In this document: positions 24,033 to 35,566 of the stretch, one piece after another
Position numbering within the stretch: position 1 is the first letter of the stretch
How the letters are laid out: each line of letters begins with the position of its first letter
Program-made: the position numbers and the translations under genes
NCBI GenBank assembly: GCA_027946555.1
Contig: JAPEVC010000108.1
Location: forward strand, 55,340 to 119,339
Length of the DNA stretch: 64,000 nt
Source of the DNA: Gnomoniopsis sp. IMI 355080
Lineage: Eukaryota > Ascomycota > Sordariomycetes > Diaporthales > Gnomoniaceae
Reading direction: 5' to 3'
The notes under the pieces: model-generated
Databases searched by the model: none
What the model was told of the DNA's origin: nothing
What the model saw: the letters and a program-made list of their open reading frames with translations, nothing else

Positions 24033-25509
24033 GATGCTAAGCGACCTTTGCCGCAATATATTCGAATTTGGGTCCTTGCTTATGCAGCAACTTCGATGAT
24101 GGTTTCTAGAAAATTAAAAGGCAGCCAATTCGCGATGAAAGAGAGCAGCTCTCAAGAACGTCGTGTACGCCTTCCTGTGGCCCGTGTTTGGCCTGGTAGG
24201 CGGTGGTGGGTGGCATGCACTGTTAGTGTTCAGCCGGGGGATGTCGCTCCTTCTTGGACGAGAGTTGGGCAAAGGCGACAAGAGAGAAGCAATGCCCACA
24301 TCTCTCGCGAGAGTCAGCCCTCTCTTATCATCTACAAAAGTAGATCTCTCAGATAGACTTCAAGTGGTATGGGCCGTGGCATCCAGGGACCTCAGAAGCT
24401 AGGATGCTGACTGGGATGGTGGCGAAGAGCGCTGGCACGGTCCACTGTGTATGACTGGACCCCACGCCAAAGGATGCAGCGGAATGTTGGCGATGCTCTA
24501 TAAGTGGCACGGGGTTGCAGCAAGCTGAAGGAAGGAATGTCTATTTTTGATGCCACACCGAGATGGGTGAACGAAGTCCCTTGTGTAGATCTCGCGGGGC
24601 TTTGCACGGACAATGAAACAAGGCTGTAATATGTTATTCGAAAGAAATCGATCGTCTCAATCGTGATGTCGTTCGATGTCAGGGGGATCGAGGCGTACGA
24701 AGGCAGGCGGCTGACAAGGATGTATACTTAGGTAGCTTAATTGTAGACAATGCAGATATGTCGATGTTTCAAGCAAGAACCAGGTCTACCGTTCCAATAA
24801 TACAACCGTTGGCAGTAGGGCTAAGATGGGATGAAGACGAGGACAAAGAAAAAGGGGCTGCCAGTATGTTCTCGATTTGCTACAGACACGCTTTTAAATA
24901 CCTGCGTGACTTGATTGTGTATTATATCTTGCCGGTCTCACCGCTTCATTCCCTCAACGCTATCAATGGATGCGATCAGTGAACTCAAAAAGGTGACAGA
25001 CCTTGCTCGAACTTGATAGTTGACAGTGCTTTTTAGGTGGGTCACGATACTGGATGCGGCGCGCGTGCACAAGGTGGTATAGGGCATGATATATATTATC
25101 ACTCGCCAAATGCGCCCGGGGAATATCCTGCTCCACATGTGCTGACTCGAGGTGAGACAAGAATGAACAAGGCCAAATGCCATTTGGCGAGCGCCTTCAT
25201 CACATGCCCTCTAATGCCTGCAGATGTCAATCAGCGGCATGCGACCTCGTGGCCATTTCTCCAGGTTTTACGAGATCTGCGATGACGACAACTTGCAGGG
25301 GGCCTGCGAGAACTGCTCGTCTGGTTTCATTGACTCATTGGGAGGAGAGCCGCAAAGCTTAGCAAGCTTGAACGGCATCAGGGCGTGTGCACCTTGGCAC
25401 TCGTGGTCTTGCCAACAATTGATTCCACCGCAAGCTTGTCACAACCCACCGTTAGTTCGGTATCCAGGTATATACCTACCTAGGTAATTGTTTGAGACAG
25501 CCATAAACG
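24033..25509. other. divergent intergenic region
   Basis: 1.5 kb between the divergent MFS and thioredoxin-like genes. It holds a TACCTAGGTA palindrome at 25477..25486, just upstream of the thioredoxin-like start. Short open frames of up to about 100 codons have no support. Confidence 0.5.
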
Positions 25510-26213
25510 ATGCGCGCTTCCAGGTCAATCCTTCAGTCGCTTGACTGCCTTGGCCTTACTCTCCGGCCTACCCCAAGCTATGCTTCCAAACAGCGATACT
25601 CAAACCGGCTTGTATCACATGCCCAGCGGGCTCCCTTGTCATCAACCCCACGGCGGTACCAACAACAGGCCCAGAATACCGTGTATTCATCGTAAGCTCC
25701 GCAGACCCTCAACTTCACCTGGTGCAAGATCTCTCGTATGATGCATGGGGCTAACAATCCCTCCCTCCGCCCTCTCCCAGCGTCCGCAATGCCGACCAAC
25801 TAACAACATACCTCTCCCTTTCATCGTCCTCCCGACGACCTCTAATCACCCTCTGGACCACCTCCTGGTGCACAACTTGCCACCAAGTCTCCCCGCTGAT
25901 CAAATCCCTAATCGACTCTGGCGTGGGGGAGGCCGAGGGCGGCGTCACGTACGCCGAGATCGAATACGATGCGCCCGACGTCATGACCGAGGGCTTGGGC
26001 CTCACGTACATGATCAACAGCGTGCCGACGCTGCTGAGCTTCGACGCCGGCGAGGCGCAGGTCGAGACCAAGGTGACGGATGGGAATCTGCTGAGGGACA
26101 GACGCTTTGTCGAGGAATGGATTCGCAAAGAAGCGAGCCGGCATGGTGGGAGGGGAGGAGGTGGGAGCGGGGGAGGCCTGTTCGGCGGGCTATTTGGAAG
26201 CTTTAGGGGCTAG
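25510..26213 (+). CDS. thioredoxin-domain protein
   Basis: Small predicted oxidoreductase. Exons 25510..25691 and 25781..26213 (89-bp intron) give 204 residues. The N-terminal 60 residues are rich in Ser, Arg and Gln with few acids, which suggests a mitochondrial presequence. A thioredoxin fold follows: a strand RRPLITLWTTS, the redox motif WCTTC (cysteines 91 and 94), and the cis-proline segment NSVPTLLSF. The C-terminus is a glycine-rich tail with GGLFGGLFGSF. CTTC differs from the CGPC of classical thioredoxins, so it is probably not the main cytosolic thioredoxin. It converges on the rhamnose mutarotase gene. Confidence 0.8.
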
Positions 26214-26558
26214 AGGGATTCAATTTTGTGGTCATGCTACAACCCGAGAGACACGGCGGATAGCCTCCTATGTCTCTCTACGTTTGTGCGTTGGGGCCAT
26301 GGGATGTAGGGATTACCAATGATGGGGATGTTGCAACGGTCACGCGAGCACCCGGGAGATGCAGTGCTAGTGCCACCACCGAGCAACCTAAGTCCCAAGT
26401 CGAAGGACACGACTAGATTGACCTGCTCGTGTTCGATCTGACTTGATCTTGATATTCTGGCTCTTCTCGACGACATCTTGACGAACACGACTGCTTGAAG
26501 CACGAAGCTGGGCTACCTACACACGGAGACGACCTCACGATTCGGCGCCAGCAGCATT
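26214..26558. other. short convergent intergenic region
   Basis: 345 bases between the ends of two converging genes. No gene or structure was seen. Confidence 0.5.
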
Positions 26559-27294
26559 CTACGCCTGGTAAAACACCTCCTCGAGCGGCTTCCACCACGA
26601 CGGCTCGCCCGACTCGCTGCTTTGGGCCCCCGCCACCAGTGACTCCTGGAACTCATCCGTCATCTTCCACCACTCGCGCACCTTTGGGTTGTCTCGCATC
26701 CGCTCCATGTCACCCTCGTAATCATATCCGACGTACTTGAATGTTGCGAAAAGAACATTACTCTGGTCGTCGTAAAATATGCTATCTGTGGTGGAAAGGT
26801 AGTGTTAGCATGTACTTCGCAGTGACGGGAAAGTATGGACATGAAGTATATAAGTGTGACAGGGACAGTGGTTCCGGAGCACCCGGAGCAGAGCAACGCG
26901 AGTAAGTCAACCGACTGCACACGTTGCTGAGTGAACGTCAATGCGATCCGGCGGCTTTCACGGGTTGTACCGTTCACATCGCCGGCACGAGACCCAGTCG
27001 GCTCCCTGGGAAAAAGGTAACAACTTAGGTAGTCAACATACAATCAATAATGTTGCAGTTCTTGATCTGCTTCGCCACCTCGGGCCACACCGCAGCATGC
27101 ACCTTCTTGTACTCGTCGTAGTGCTCCGGCTTCAACTTGACGATTTGGGCATACCGCTTCCCGGGGTTCTTGACGCGCGCCTCGGCCGGACTCAAGGGCG
27201 AGGCGTTGGGGATGTGGGCGGAGACGGGCGACACAGGCGGCTTCTGCCAGAGGGCCCCTGTTGACACGGCTTCTTTGGACCAGAGTTGGGACAT
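26559..27294 (-). CDS. L-rhamnose mutarotase (RhaM family)
   Basis: Enzyme of the dimeric ferredoxin-like RhaM/DUF718 family, which interconverts alpha and beta anomers of L-rhamnose. Exons 26559..26785 and 27042..27294 give 159 residues; the 256-bp intron is long for this genome. Catalytic-type residues are visible: Tyr62 and His66 in DEYKKVHAAVWPEV, and the tryptophan pair in NPKVREWWKM. These match the Tyr/His and Trp-Trp positions of bacterial RhaM. The protein has about 45 extra N-terminal residues compared with the roughly 104-residue bacterial enzyme. An in-frame frame extends further upstream but the ATG at 27294 is preferred. No other rhamnose-pathway gene is nearby. Confidence 0.88.
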
Positions 27295-28458
27295 CTTTCC
27301 TTTTTCTGTAATCTCGTTTTGCGAGGGTTGTCGTTTTCTCAGAAGACTTGAGAGAAGTTGCAAGGGAGGGATTAAGGGAGATTGAGTGGCTAGGTGGGAA
27401 GTCCGGTGTTCGGGGATACAAAAAAAGGGAAGTTGGAGCTCGACTGCAGGTGCTTGCTTGTACAGCACGCCTCTTACAGAGTACCTAGTATGCAGTAGTT
27501 CGTTTCTGCGGGGAGCTGGACGGGTTCGGATCGAATGGAGACGCGGGGTCGCCGGTGTAAGTGGAACGACACCTTCGTGGCCGACAGGGCTGCGGTCAGG
27601 AATTGCGGGCAGAGCTCGCTTGCGGGAATGTCGTTGGTTCTTGGAGTAATAGCTACCTAGGTACACTCAATCAACAGAATGTCGGAGATGATATTGATAC
27701 AAGCATATACAGAAAGAAATCGAGACAATGGTGAGATTGTCCAATGTTTTATAAGTCTATAGAAAGCCCGGCAATACGGCCAGCTGTGATGGTACTCAAG
27801 CGTTTTCATCCTGTATTCTCTCGGATCCCCAATCTAACGCAAGCTTAAATCTACGGCCCCCTTTTGCAGCATGTGGGCAACCAGCTTGGGTAGATAATAT
27901 TAAAAGGATACTGTATATATCACTGGCGCGCTGTGGAGGAAGTCCTGTGCGCATGAGACCATCTAGTCCATCTACTCAGGTAATATGAGAGCTTCATCCC
28001 ATCGATCAGTAGTACTCCGGTCAAACTTACGAGGACCCCCTCTCACTTGACCGATGGAACATGCTCCATTCGGAGAGCGCGTGACACCGGTTTCATTAGG
28101 GAAGTGTCTGTCCTAATTCTGTTTCTTCTGAAATAATATCAATGTATAGATATCATTCTATACCGGTGTTCGCCATCTCTGTCACAGGTTCGGCCCGAGA
28201 TACCCAGTTGTTGCTGTGAGCCCTCTACAGCAAGCCTAGTTGCCTGTACACTAAACCAACTCCAGCCATGCATGTTTAGAACCCTATAGAGAAATACCAA
28301 GGACCCCTCTTTCGACGCGGCGCTGGAAACCCTTGCTGGATAATATACAACAAGAAACAGGTTGAAGTAGAAGCGGTAGCCAGAATTACATGGAGGTTAA
28401 GGTGTAAAGGTTTGAACGTCGCAAAACTTGATGTAACCATCAAGGTAGAGTGTGCCTC
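27295..28458. other. intergenic region
   Basis: About 1.2 kb between the mutarotase start and the end of the Gdt1-like gene on the same strand. It contains a TACCTAGGTA palindrome (27654..27663) and an AT-rich middle. No gene is supported, although an open frame continues upstream from the mutarotase to 27666. Confidence 0.5.
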
Positions 28459-30134
28459 TTATGACGCCCACCAAGCCTCGATGAGGTATATTACTCCAAA
28501 AACAAGGAATGCAACTGCACCGCCGATGGTCACTGTGAAAAATTGTTAGCTCGGTTTCTACAGTCCACAAGAAGTTGACGTGGAAAACATACCAACTCGA
28601 AGCGACACACGACCAGCAATCGCCCTACCACCCAAGACAGCGACGCCCGTACAGCAGCCATGGCCCAACACTGCACCTAGTGTTACCCACCAGTAGTCCT
28701 GACCAGCTGCCATCGCAATCGTCGCGATCTGGCTTCGGTCACCCCATTCACCAAGGAAAGTCATGACAAAAGTCTGCACCCACGCGGGACTCAGCAGCAG
28801 AGAAAACAGGTTGTTGGCTCCGTCGAAGAGTCCCCAGAAGGCACCCCGCCTCGGGCTGAGGCTGCGCTCCGGTGACGCAGACGGGCTACGCGGCGGCGTC
28901 GGGAAGCGGCTCTGTGAGCGCGACTTACGGGTGTGTGTCCTATTCAAGCCCATCTCGAGGGCATACGGGCTGATAGAAGAGCGCCTCCTGCCAGCTTTGC
29001 GTGCAGCAGTCTCCTTCTCTTCGAGCTCCATCTCCACCTCGGCCATCTCGGCCGACACGCCCTCATCCGGGTCCATGGCCAGGCCCTCTTTCAACATGCG
29101 CGCACCGAACACGAGGAAGAGCGCCGAGGCTAGGAAATTGGTGATTTTCTTTGGAATGAGGGTCGGGACGGCGTGGCCGAGCACAGCAGACAGAATTGTC
29201 ATGGTGATGAGGGCGCCAAAAGCCGCGGTGAAGACGACGAGGCGGTCATGCTTCATGGCCATGAGCGCAGCGACGAGGAAAGTCTTGTCGCCTACCTCAG
29301 AGAAGAGAATCATGGTCAAGGAAAGGACGAAGGAGTGGAAGGGGCGGATAACACCGTCCACATCCTCAGGATTGGACGTGCTGATCTTGCTCGAAGACTT
29401 GCCAGGGGCCACATCGAGGTGGTTCTTGTTTGCGGAATTGGGGAGCGGCATAGTCTGGTCGTAAGTTTTCTCGGGAAGTCCTATGGGTTTCTAGAAGAAT
29501 TTAGTATTTCCAATGGCAAAGTAGCATCGTAGGCACATTGACAACGCACCTCAAGTCCGGGAGACACGTCGTCACTGATCTTGCCGTCAGGCTTGCTCTT
29601 TTCCTTTTCTGAATCCTCCTTGCTCGAGATCTTTGCCTGTTCGCTATGCGACAAGGGCGGAGCTACCTTTGGCGCCGCTGGCTTGTTCTCCACCTTCTCC
29701 CCAGTTGCTCCCTCCTTTGCCTTGCGCACTTGGTCTTTCTCACTCACGCCCCCTGATGTACCCGTGGTTCCCTCCTTGGGCTCCGCCCGGTTCGGGTCGT
29801 TCATAACGCCATCGTTGGTCTCGGGTATTTTCACGCCGTCGATGACTGTAGGATCTTTTGGCCGGCCTTCGAGGGGTGGCAGGTCTTTCTTCAAGTCATT
29901 AGTGGATGTCGAGCGCAATTTCTCGGCTTCAACGAAGGGGCCTTCGTGTGGTCGGCCGTCGATCCCGTCGACAGGCGCGTCTTTTGTTCCTCGCTCCTTT
30001 GGCGTTGAGCTGAGAGAATTTGATTGGTATGAACCGGCGGAGGGGGAGTCGAGAGAGGTAGCGAGGGCGGCCGTGGCTGCAAGAGACACTGTCAGGAGAA
30101 GCGACAACCGTCCCTTACTATTTCGTAGCCTCAT
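28459..30134 (-). CDS. GDT1: Gdt1/TMEM165-family cation transporter
   Basis: Golgi membrane transporter of the UPF0016 family, which exchanges Ca2+/Mn2+ for protons and supports glycosylation. Exons 28459..28532, 28593..29490 and 29550..30134 give 518 residues. The start at 30134 gives a clear signal peptide (MRLRNSKGRLSLLLTVSLAA). A hydrophilic luminal region of about 180 residues rich in Lys, Glu and Pro follows; such a long region is common in fungal homologues. The two signature motifs are EVGDKT (about residue 256) and EWGDRS (about residue 441), each starting a three-helix half. They are separated by an acidic then Arg/Ser-rich loop. The last exon encodes the final helix, ending IYLIEAWWAS. 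It is divergent from the telobox protein gene. Confidence 0.92.
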
Positions 30135-31311
30135 TCTGACGGCGGTGCTCGTTGAAAGCGTAGAAATCGGGAACCGTGTTTTCGCAAGGAGTGAAGGGGC
30201 ATTAACTTGTTGACTCCCACTGAGGGCCGTGGATCGAGGTGGATTTCTGTGGAGTAGGTCCAGGTGCGATTGGAATGAACCTTCGAAGTCCTCGCAAGAC
30301 AGCCAAGTGCTTTCTTGCCGTAACAGCCGGTTGGGCCTTTTGAACGGGCAATGCCAAAATTGGCGAGTCAACCGCTAGAACTCTGCCGCAAGCTTGGAGC
30401 ACGGTTCTAAGAGCACGGAATTGTGGGAAGTTGACAAGGGATGTCAAGAGGCAGGAAGAATGCGAAGATAGAATTATCAACTCTGGCCAATTCCCATATA
30501 TCCTTGACGCGGGAAACCGGGGCTCGCGAGTCGGTAACGGGGATTCACCCCAGTAAAGATCTCTGTTTAGTAAGCGAGGCTCGCCCAAATGTCCTGAAAA
30601 AGGGGCCGACTAGTTAGGTAGTTCTCCCTATAATAAAAAGACAAACAATAGTGTAATTGACGATTGCCGCATATGCATTGTTGATTGCACTGCCATCACG
30701 AACCACTCCTCTTCACTTTCTGGAATTCAGCACACATAATATATTGTGCCAGCGTGTTGCTAAGGTTCACAGCCAGCACATGATAACATCAGAGGCATGT
30801 TTAAGTCTAGCAGGTGGAAATCGGTAGTCCTGAGCACCTGTTGATTCTCAAGATCAGGTACATATGCAAGTTTCGGAAAGGAGTCAGGCATACGTTGCCT
30901 TGGTCATTAGAGGTGGTAGTCTTGTTTCATCAGTCGAATATACACCCAGCCTATCAAGTAGGTAATTTCTGAATTTGGAGGTGGTAGGTTGCCTGTAAAA
31001 ATAGGTAGTTGCCTAGGTACTTCAGCGTGGCTAATTACATATCTGCGCAATACCTAGTAGGTAGGTACTTAGGTACCTAGGTAGCCACGACTTGGAGTGG
31101 AGGGTGGCTGCAATGCTTAGTAAGCTGTTTTGCTAACTCATTCTGCTCTGGGTTTTCCTTCATCGTAGGCCTCCCTTCCGTCTTTGCTGGCTAGGGTTAG
31201 GACACGAAAACAACAGGGTTCGGGTATTTCGACGCGTTCATCGAGTCTTCAAGACCTGATATCGACCTTCATTCCGTTGAACTTAATTGATTGCTGTGGT
31301 CGTCTGGCATC
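30135..31311. promoter_or_regulatory. divergent intergenic region with GGTA-rich cluster
   Basis: Promoters of the Gdt1-like and telobox genes must lie in these 1.2 kb. From 30958 to 31087 there is a cluster of TAGGTA/TACCTA words, including an exact TACCTAGGTA at 31074..31083 and near matches at about 31010 and 31051. Regulatory function is not shown. Confidence 0.45.
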
Positions 31312-34076
31312 ATGCCTCCCAAGGGAAGGGGTGGACGCGCTGGTGCGGCCGCGTCAGCAGCTTCGGGGTGAGTCTTTGCCATCATGCAACAGAATCAACA
31401 ACGTCTCTCGTCTATGAGAATACAACCCTAGCATCAAACCCTCTCTTCCTGCTATTGACCACCCACTCTGCTTTGTGAAAATGTTCCATCACACATCCTG
31501 TAACATGCTAACCACCTGCCAGTCGCACAAGCTCGCGTCTTGCTGCCAAACAAGAGGAGGCTGCGCTAGAACGCGAGGCTGCTGAAGCGGCTACCAATGT
31601 ACCCGCTCCGCCTCCAGACTCATCCATGCCACCTCCACCTCCTCCAAGCACCAGAGGCCGTGGACGTGGGCGCGGTGCGAGAGGAGCCACCGAAACCTAC
31701 GCCCGCAGAGGTACCACTCGGGGACCTCGTGGCGGAAGCAGTATTGCCAGCTTCGGGCGAGCAACCAGGGACACCCCATTCACTAGTGATGTGTATGGGA
31801 ATGATAGTGAGGACCGACACCATCTTCTCACTTTATAGCAAGATGTACTTACCATGGACCAGGTGAAGATCCCTTTCCGCCACAGAGCGGCACACCACAG
31901 AGCGCAGACGCCGCCAACAGGGTGTATGGCAGCTCCCCGTCTGAGACTGTGGAATTGACCCCTAGAACTCGGGATGCCACCGCCAATCTGATGAACAAAA
32001 CCGTCGACCGCCTCTTCTCACTCTCCAAAGACCTCATGTCCCACCTTACCATTGAAGCGGCGGATCGGGATGAGTCGTGGAATGTTGAGCTCCGCTTCCA
32101 CAAGAAGGTCTTCGATGAGTTCTACAGTAACTATACCGACAAGGAGGATGCGAAGCCCTTCATCGACATCGACGCTGTGTCTGAGAGGACCAAGGCCTCC
32201 GAGAACCTGGTTCTATGGGAGAGGATGACCAAGACAGTCGCGACGGCAAATCTTGCCAACCTGCTCAGCGACGTTGACGTCCTTGACAGCGACCACAGTT
32301 ATGTCCTGAACAGGCTACCCATTGTTCAACGAATTGATGATTTCTTCCCAATAGTCTTCATTCCCGGTGGCAGACAGGGCTTGGGCGGGCAGGAGTGGTT
32401 GATGGACCGCGATACCATTGAGCAGGCATTCGTGGTCCGCACACATCGGTTCATCGAGACACTGCGCGTGGTCGAGCAAGCTAATCCTTTCCGACTTTTT
32501 GCCCAAGTCTTCCTCGATCTCGATGTCGATAGCATGCCCGATGACATGCTCCAGCAACATATCGGCGGAGCCGAGTACAAGCCTTTTGTTGGTTTCGATA
32601 TCATGGGCCCGGATGCGCAAAAGTTTCGTGACAAAATCACTGAGTTTCAGCGTTTGCTCGATCAAATGGACACGACCGCAGTCGTCAGTCAATTGGAGGG
32701 CGAATATCCATTTGCTTCGTTCCTGGAATCGATGAAGGACTGGATCAGGGGTTTTGAGGCCAAGGCAACGGACCCTCGGCCCATTGCTCATTCAATCTAC
32801 AACGGGAGCATGTCCTACTCACGGGTCGCAGAGCTGCAGCCCGAGGCCACTTCTTCCAAGTAAGATTTTTCATACACTTTGCACCTGTCTAACCTCATTA
32901 GTCAGTTCTAGTGGTCTGACCTTTTGTTTTTTGTTAGAATTACCATAGATGGTGTCAAGGCTCTTCAACAATTTGCCTCATCCTCCGCACAGCAAGCGCA
33001 GAGTGATGAAGTTGGCGACTTCATGCATGACGATGATTCTTTTCATTCCTTTCACGATGACGCGAGTTTGGCTGGCACGGATGCCCAAGTGCTGAATAGG
33101 CCGCGAAGCCAAGCAAACCAGGGTCCTTTCTTCACGTCTGGCAACGATGGTGCTGTCTATGCAGCCGCCGCCGCCGATATGGCGAATCGGAGCGGAGGTC
33201 GCAAGCGAAGCCGCAAAAACACAGGTGATCCCAATGCCAACGCAAAGAGAGCCCGTGAAGCGGTTGCGGTACCGCTCCCCGACGCGTCGCTGGATGCACA
33301 CCCCACCCCATCAATCCCATTCGATCCTGTCGCTCTATCGCAGGCATCTCAGCTGATTTCCAAGGCAAATCGTCGACCGGCTGTGCCAAAAGCAAGGAGG
33401 CCCTGGACGGCTCACGATACGCAACAGCTCGTCACAGCTGTGCACGTATACAAGGCGAAGTGGAGCACCATCGAGAAGGCCATTAAGGGGCATCACATTC
33501 CTTTCAACGTCATTGAGCGTGACCAGCAGGGCTTACGTGACAAGGCTCGTCTCGTGAAGGTCGACATTCTCAAGTAAGTAATCGAAGGCATTGGGTATGC
33601 AAAACAGAGAGCTGACTTCGCCCAGGACGGATTTGCCATTGCCACCGTCCTTCGATTTGGTGGTACTAGGGAGGAAAGAGAAGGATATGGTCATCGCTAC
33701 TGGCCGCAACCCTGACCGGCGGGAGGCCGATACCGACGCCAATGGAGACCCTGTCAACGTTCTCTATGACCCGAACGCCCCGCCACCACCCCCGCTGCAA
33801 GTCGCAGTTCAACAGGCGCAACAAGCGCCGGAGGTGGTTGCGGAAGCAGTCGAGCATTCCGAAGCTGACGAATTACGGCCCCTCCAGGAGTCAGCACAGA
33901 TGGCCATTGACACCCACATGGGAGGCGGCGCTCCAGACGCGCCTATGATGACAGCAGACATGGGCGCACAGATCTCAGAGTCTCTAGGCGAGGGCGTGTC
34001 CGTGAGTGCGGATGAGTCGCCGATCGACCCCAACATCTCTCAAGCCGGCCCCAGTTCCGAAGTTGCGCCAGTCTAG
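31312..34076 (+). CDS. TRFH and Myb/telobox DNA-binding protein (Tbf1/Taz1-like)
   Basis: Predicted nuclear telomere- or promoter-binding protein. Exons 31312..31367, 31523..31806, 31863..32859, 32938..33573 and 33626..34076 give 807 residues. The 31807 donor is the best of several options; the other junctions are clear. The N-terminus is RGG-rich (TRGRGRGRGARGATETYARR). Residues of about 150-390 form an all-helical region resembling the TRF-homology dimerisation domain of Tbf1/Taz1. A nuclear-signal-like RKRSRKN precedes a single Myb repeat (about 598-658) with RRPWTAHD and the telobox-like third helix VIERDQQGLRDKARL. This is in place of the VDLKDKWRN of yeast and human TRFs. The tail is Pro/Gln/Ala-rich and acidic. 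Fungal Tbf1-type proteins bind TTAGGG repeats at telomeres or gene promoters. Which role applies cannot be read here. Confidence 0.8.
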
Positions 34077-35566
34077 AGAACTAGGTCCGATGATATGGAG
34101 CTCTACAGTGACTTTTCGTCGTTCGTATAGGCAAGCTAGTGGGATTAGCAGTGGTGGAGTGAGGAGCTGCCAAAGGGGGCCAGGAGCGAATGCGGATGAC
34201 CAAGACATGGAAAGAAGGGGCTCTGCGGGCGGCTAACACGAAGTTGTCGAATGTCGGCAACTGCAGAAGACGAGAGGCACGGCACAAGACTGTTGAAAGA
34301 CAAGTTGGCAACACTGCGCATGATGGTCGGACATTTGAACCTTCCACTCTTCTAGCGGACATCGTGTTGGCCCGGAAGCGCAATGAGCTCGCACGATAGT
34401 CCGAGGAGTGGTATGAATGCGGCAGCTCTTCTTTCTTTACCGGTAATTTACGGTTAGTGGAGAAGATGGTAGGAGAATCCAAAAGCTCAGAAGTCCACTG
34501 TATTATACTTTACTTGGTCTACATAGTCCCATGTGTGGTAGTTATAATGTTATTGCCACAGGGAGGCCCGGATGCAGCGAGGCGGGAAAAAAGTTGGCAC
34601 TGCGCGACAAGATTCTTACGCAGCGGCTGTCCTGCATTTTATTTCTGCAGGTACAAAATATATGTAGCTCATGCTCACAGGTCATCACGCAACTGAGGTC
34701 AATGTTCCAAGCCATGTCACCTTGTACCATTGAAAGCAGGGATAGGGATGGTCACGACGTAATCGATGGTGTTGCCATAGACCATTCTCGTCTCTTCCAT
34801 CCAGCATGCGGCGTGTGATCACAACTAATTCAAAACGACAGCGTCAGGCGATGTAAACAAGGTTCTATTTCCAACAAGACCCTCCCGTCTTGTCTGTCAC
34901 ATTCTTGCCTCAACACGCAAAGTAATAAGCAAGTCGCAAAGATGAAAATGGGTATTAATCCGCAGCTTCCCTCCCTCCTTTCTCAGCATCACATAAGTCT
35001 AATTTCCCCCGAGTGATTTCGCAATGCAGACAGACGTGCGGCGATGCTAAATAGGTCTTTGTACGTGTCTTTGGAGCGCGGGGCTGTTCTCGCTTACGCC
35101 ACGAAGTTGCTTCGTTTAATGTGTTTGTGTGTATCTCTTTGCCAAACCAGCCCCCTTTCCCAGAGGCTCCGAATGCCATGTGTGCCCTGACCGATTTCCT
35201 CCATCCCATCCTGCGCCTGACAAATTGAAATAACAGAACGTGACCATCAATGCAAAGCAGAAAAACGAAGCGAGAGTGGTGTCTAGCGAGTGTGGGGGTA
35301 TAGAGACCTATCCTAGGTATGCGAACCAGCTGGGAAAACTAAGTGCAGGAAATGCATGCATGCTCATCAACGCTCATGAGCAAGGAAACAGAGTGGTGAA
35401 AGTTGAACGCCGCGGAGATCAACATGGACCTCCGTATGAAGGATGTGTGGTCATCATAGACGAAGGGGTGTGTTGTCATGTACAAAACTGACCGAACGAC
35501 GGCAGCGGTGTGCTGTCATCAACCAATATCGGCTTGAACACTTGCAATTAGTGAAGCATTGCTTGG
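34077..35566. other. convergent intergenic region
   Basis: 1.5 kb between the converging telobox and RING-ligase genes. Open frames of up to about 130 codons have no domain or splice support; a near match to the TACCTAGGTA palindrome lies at about 35312. Confidence 0.5.
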
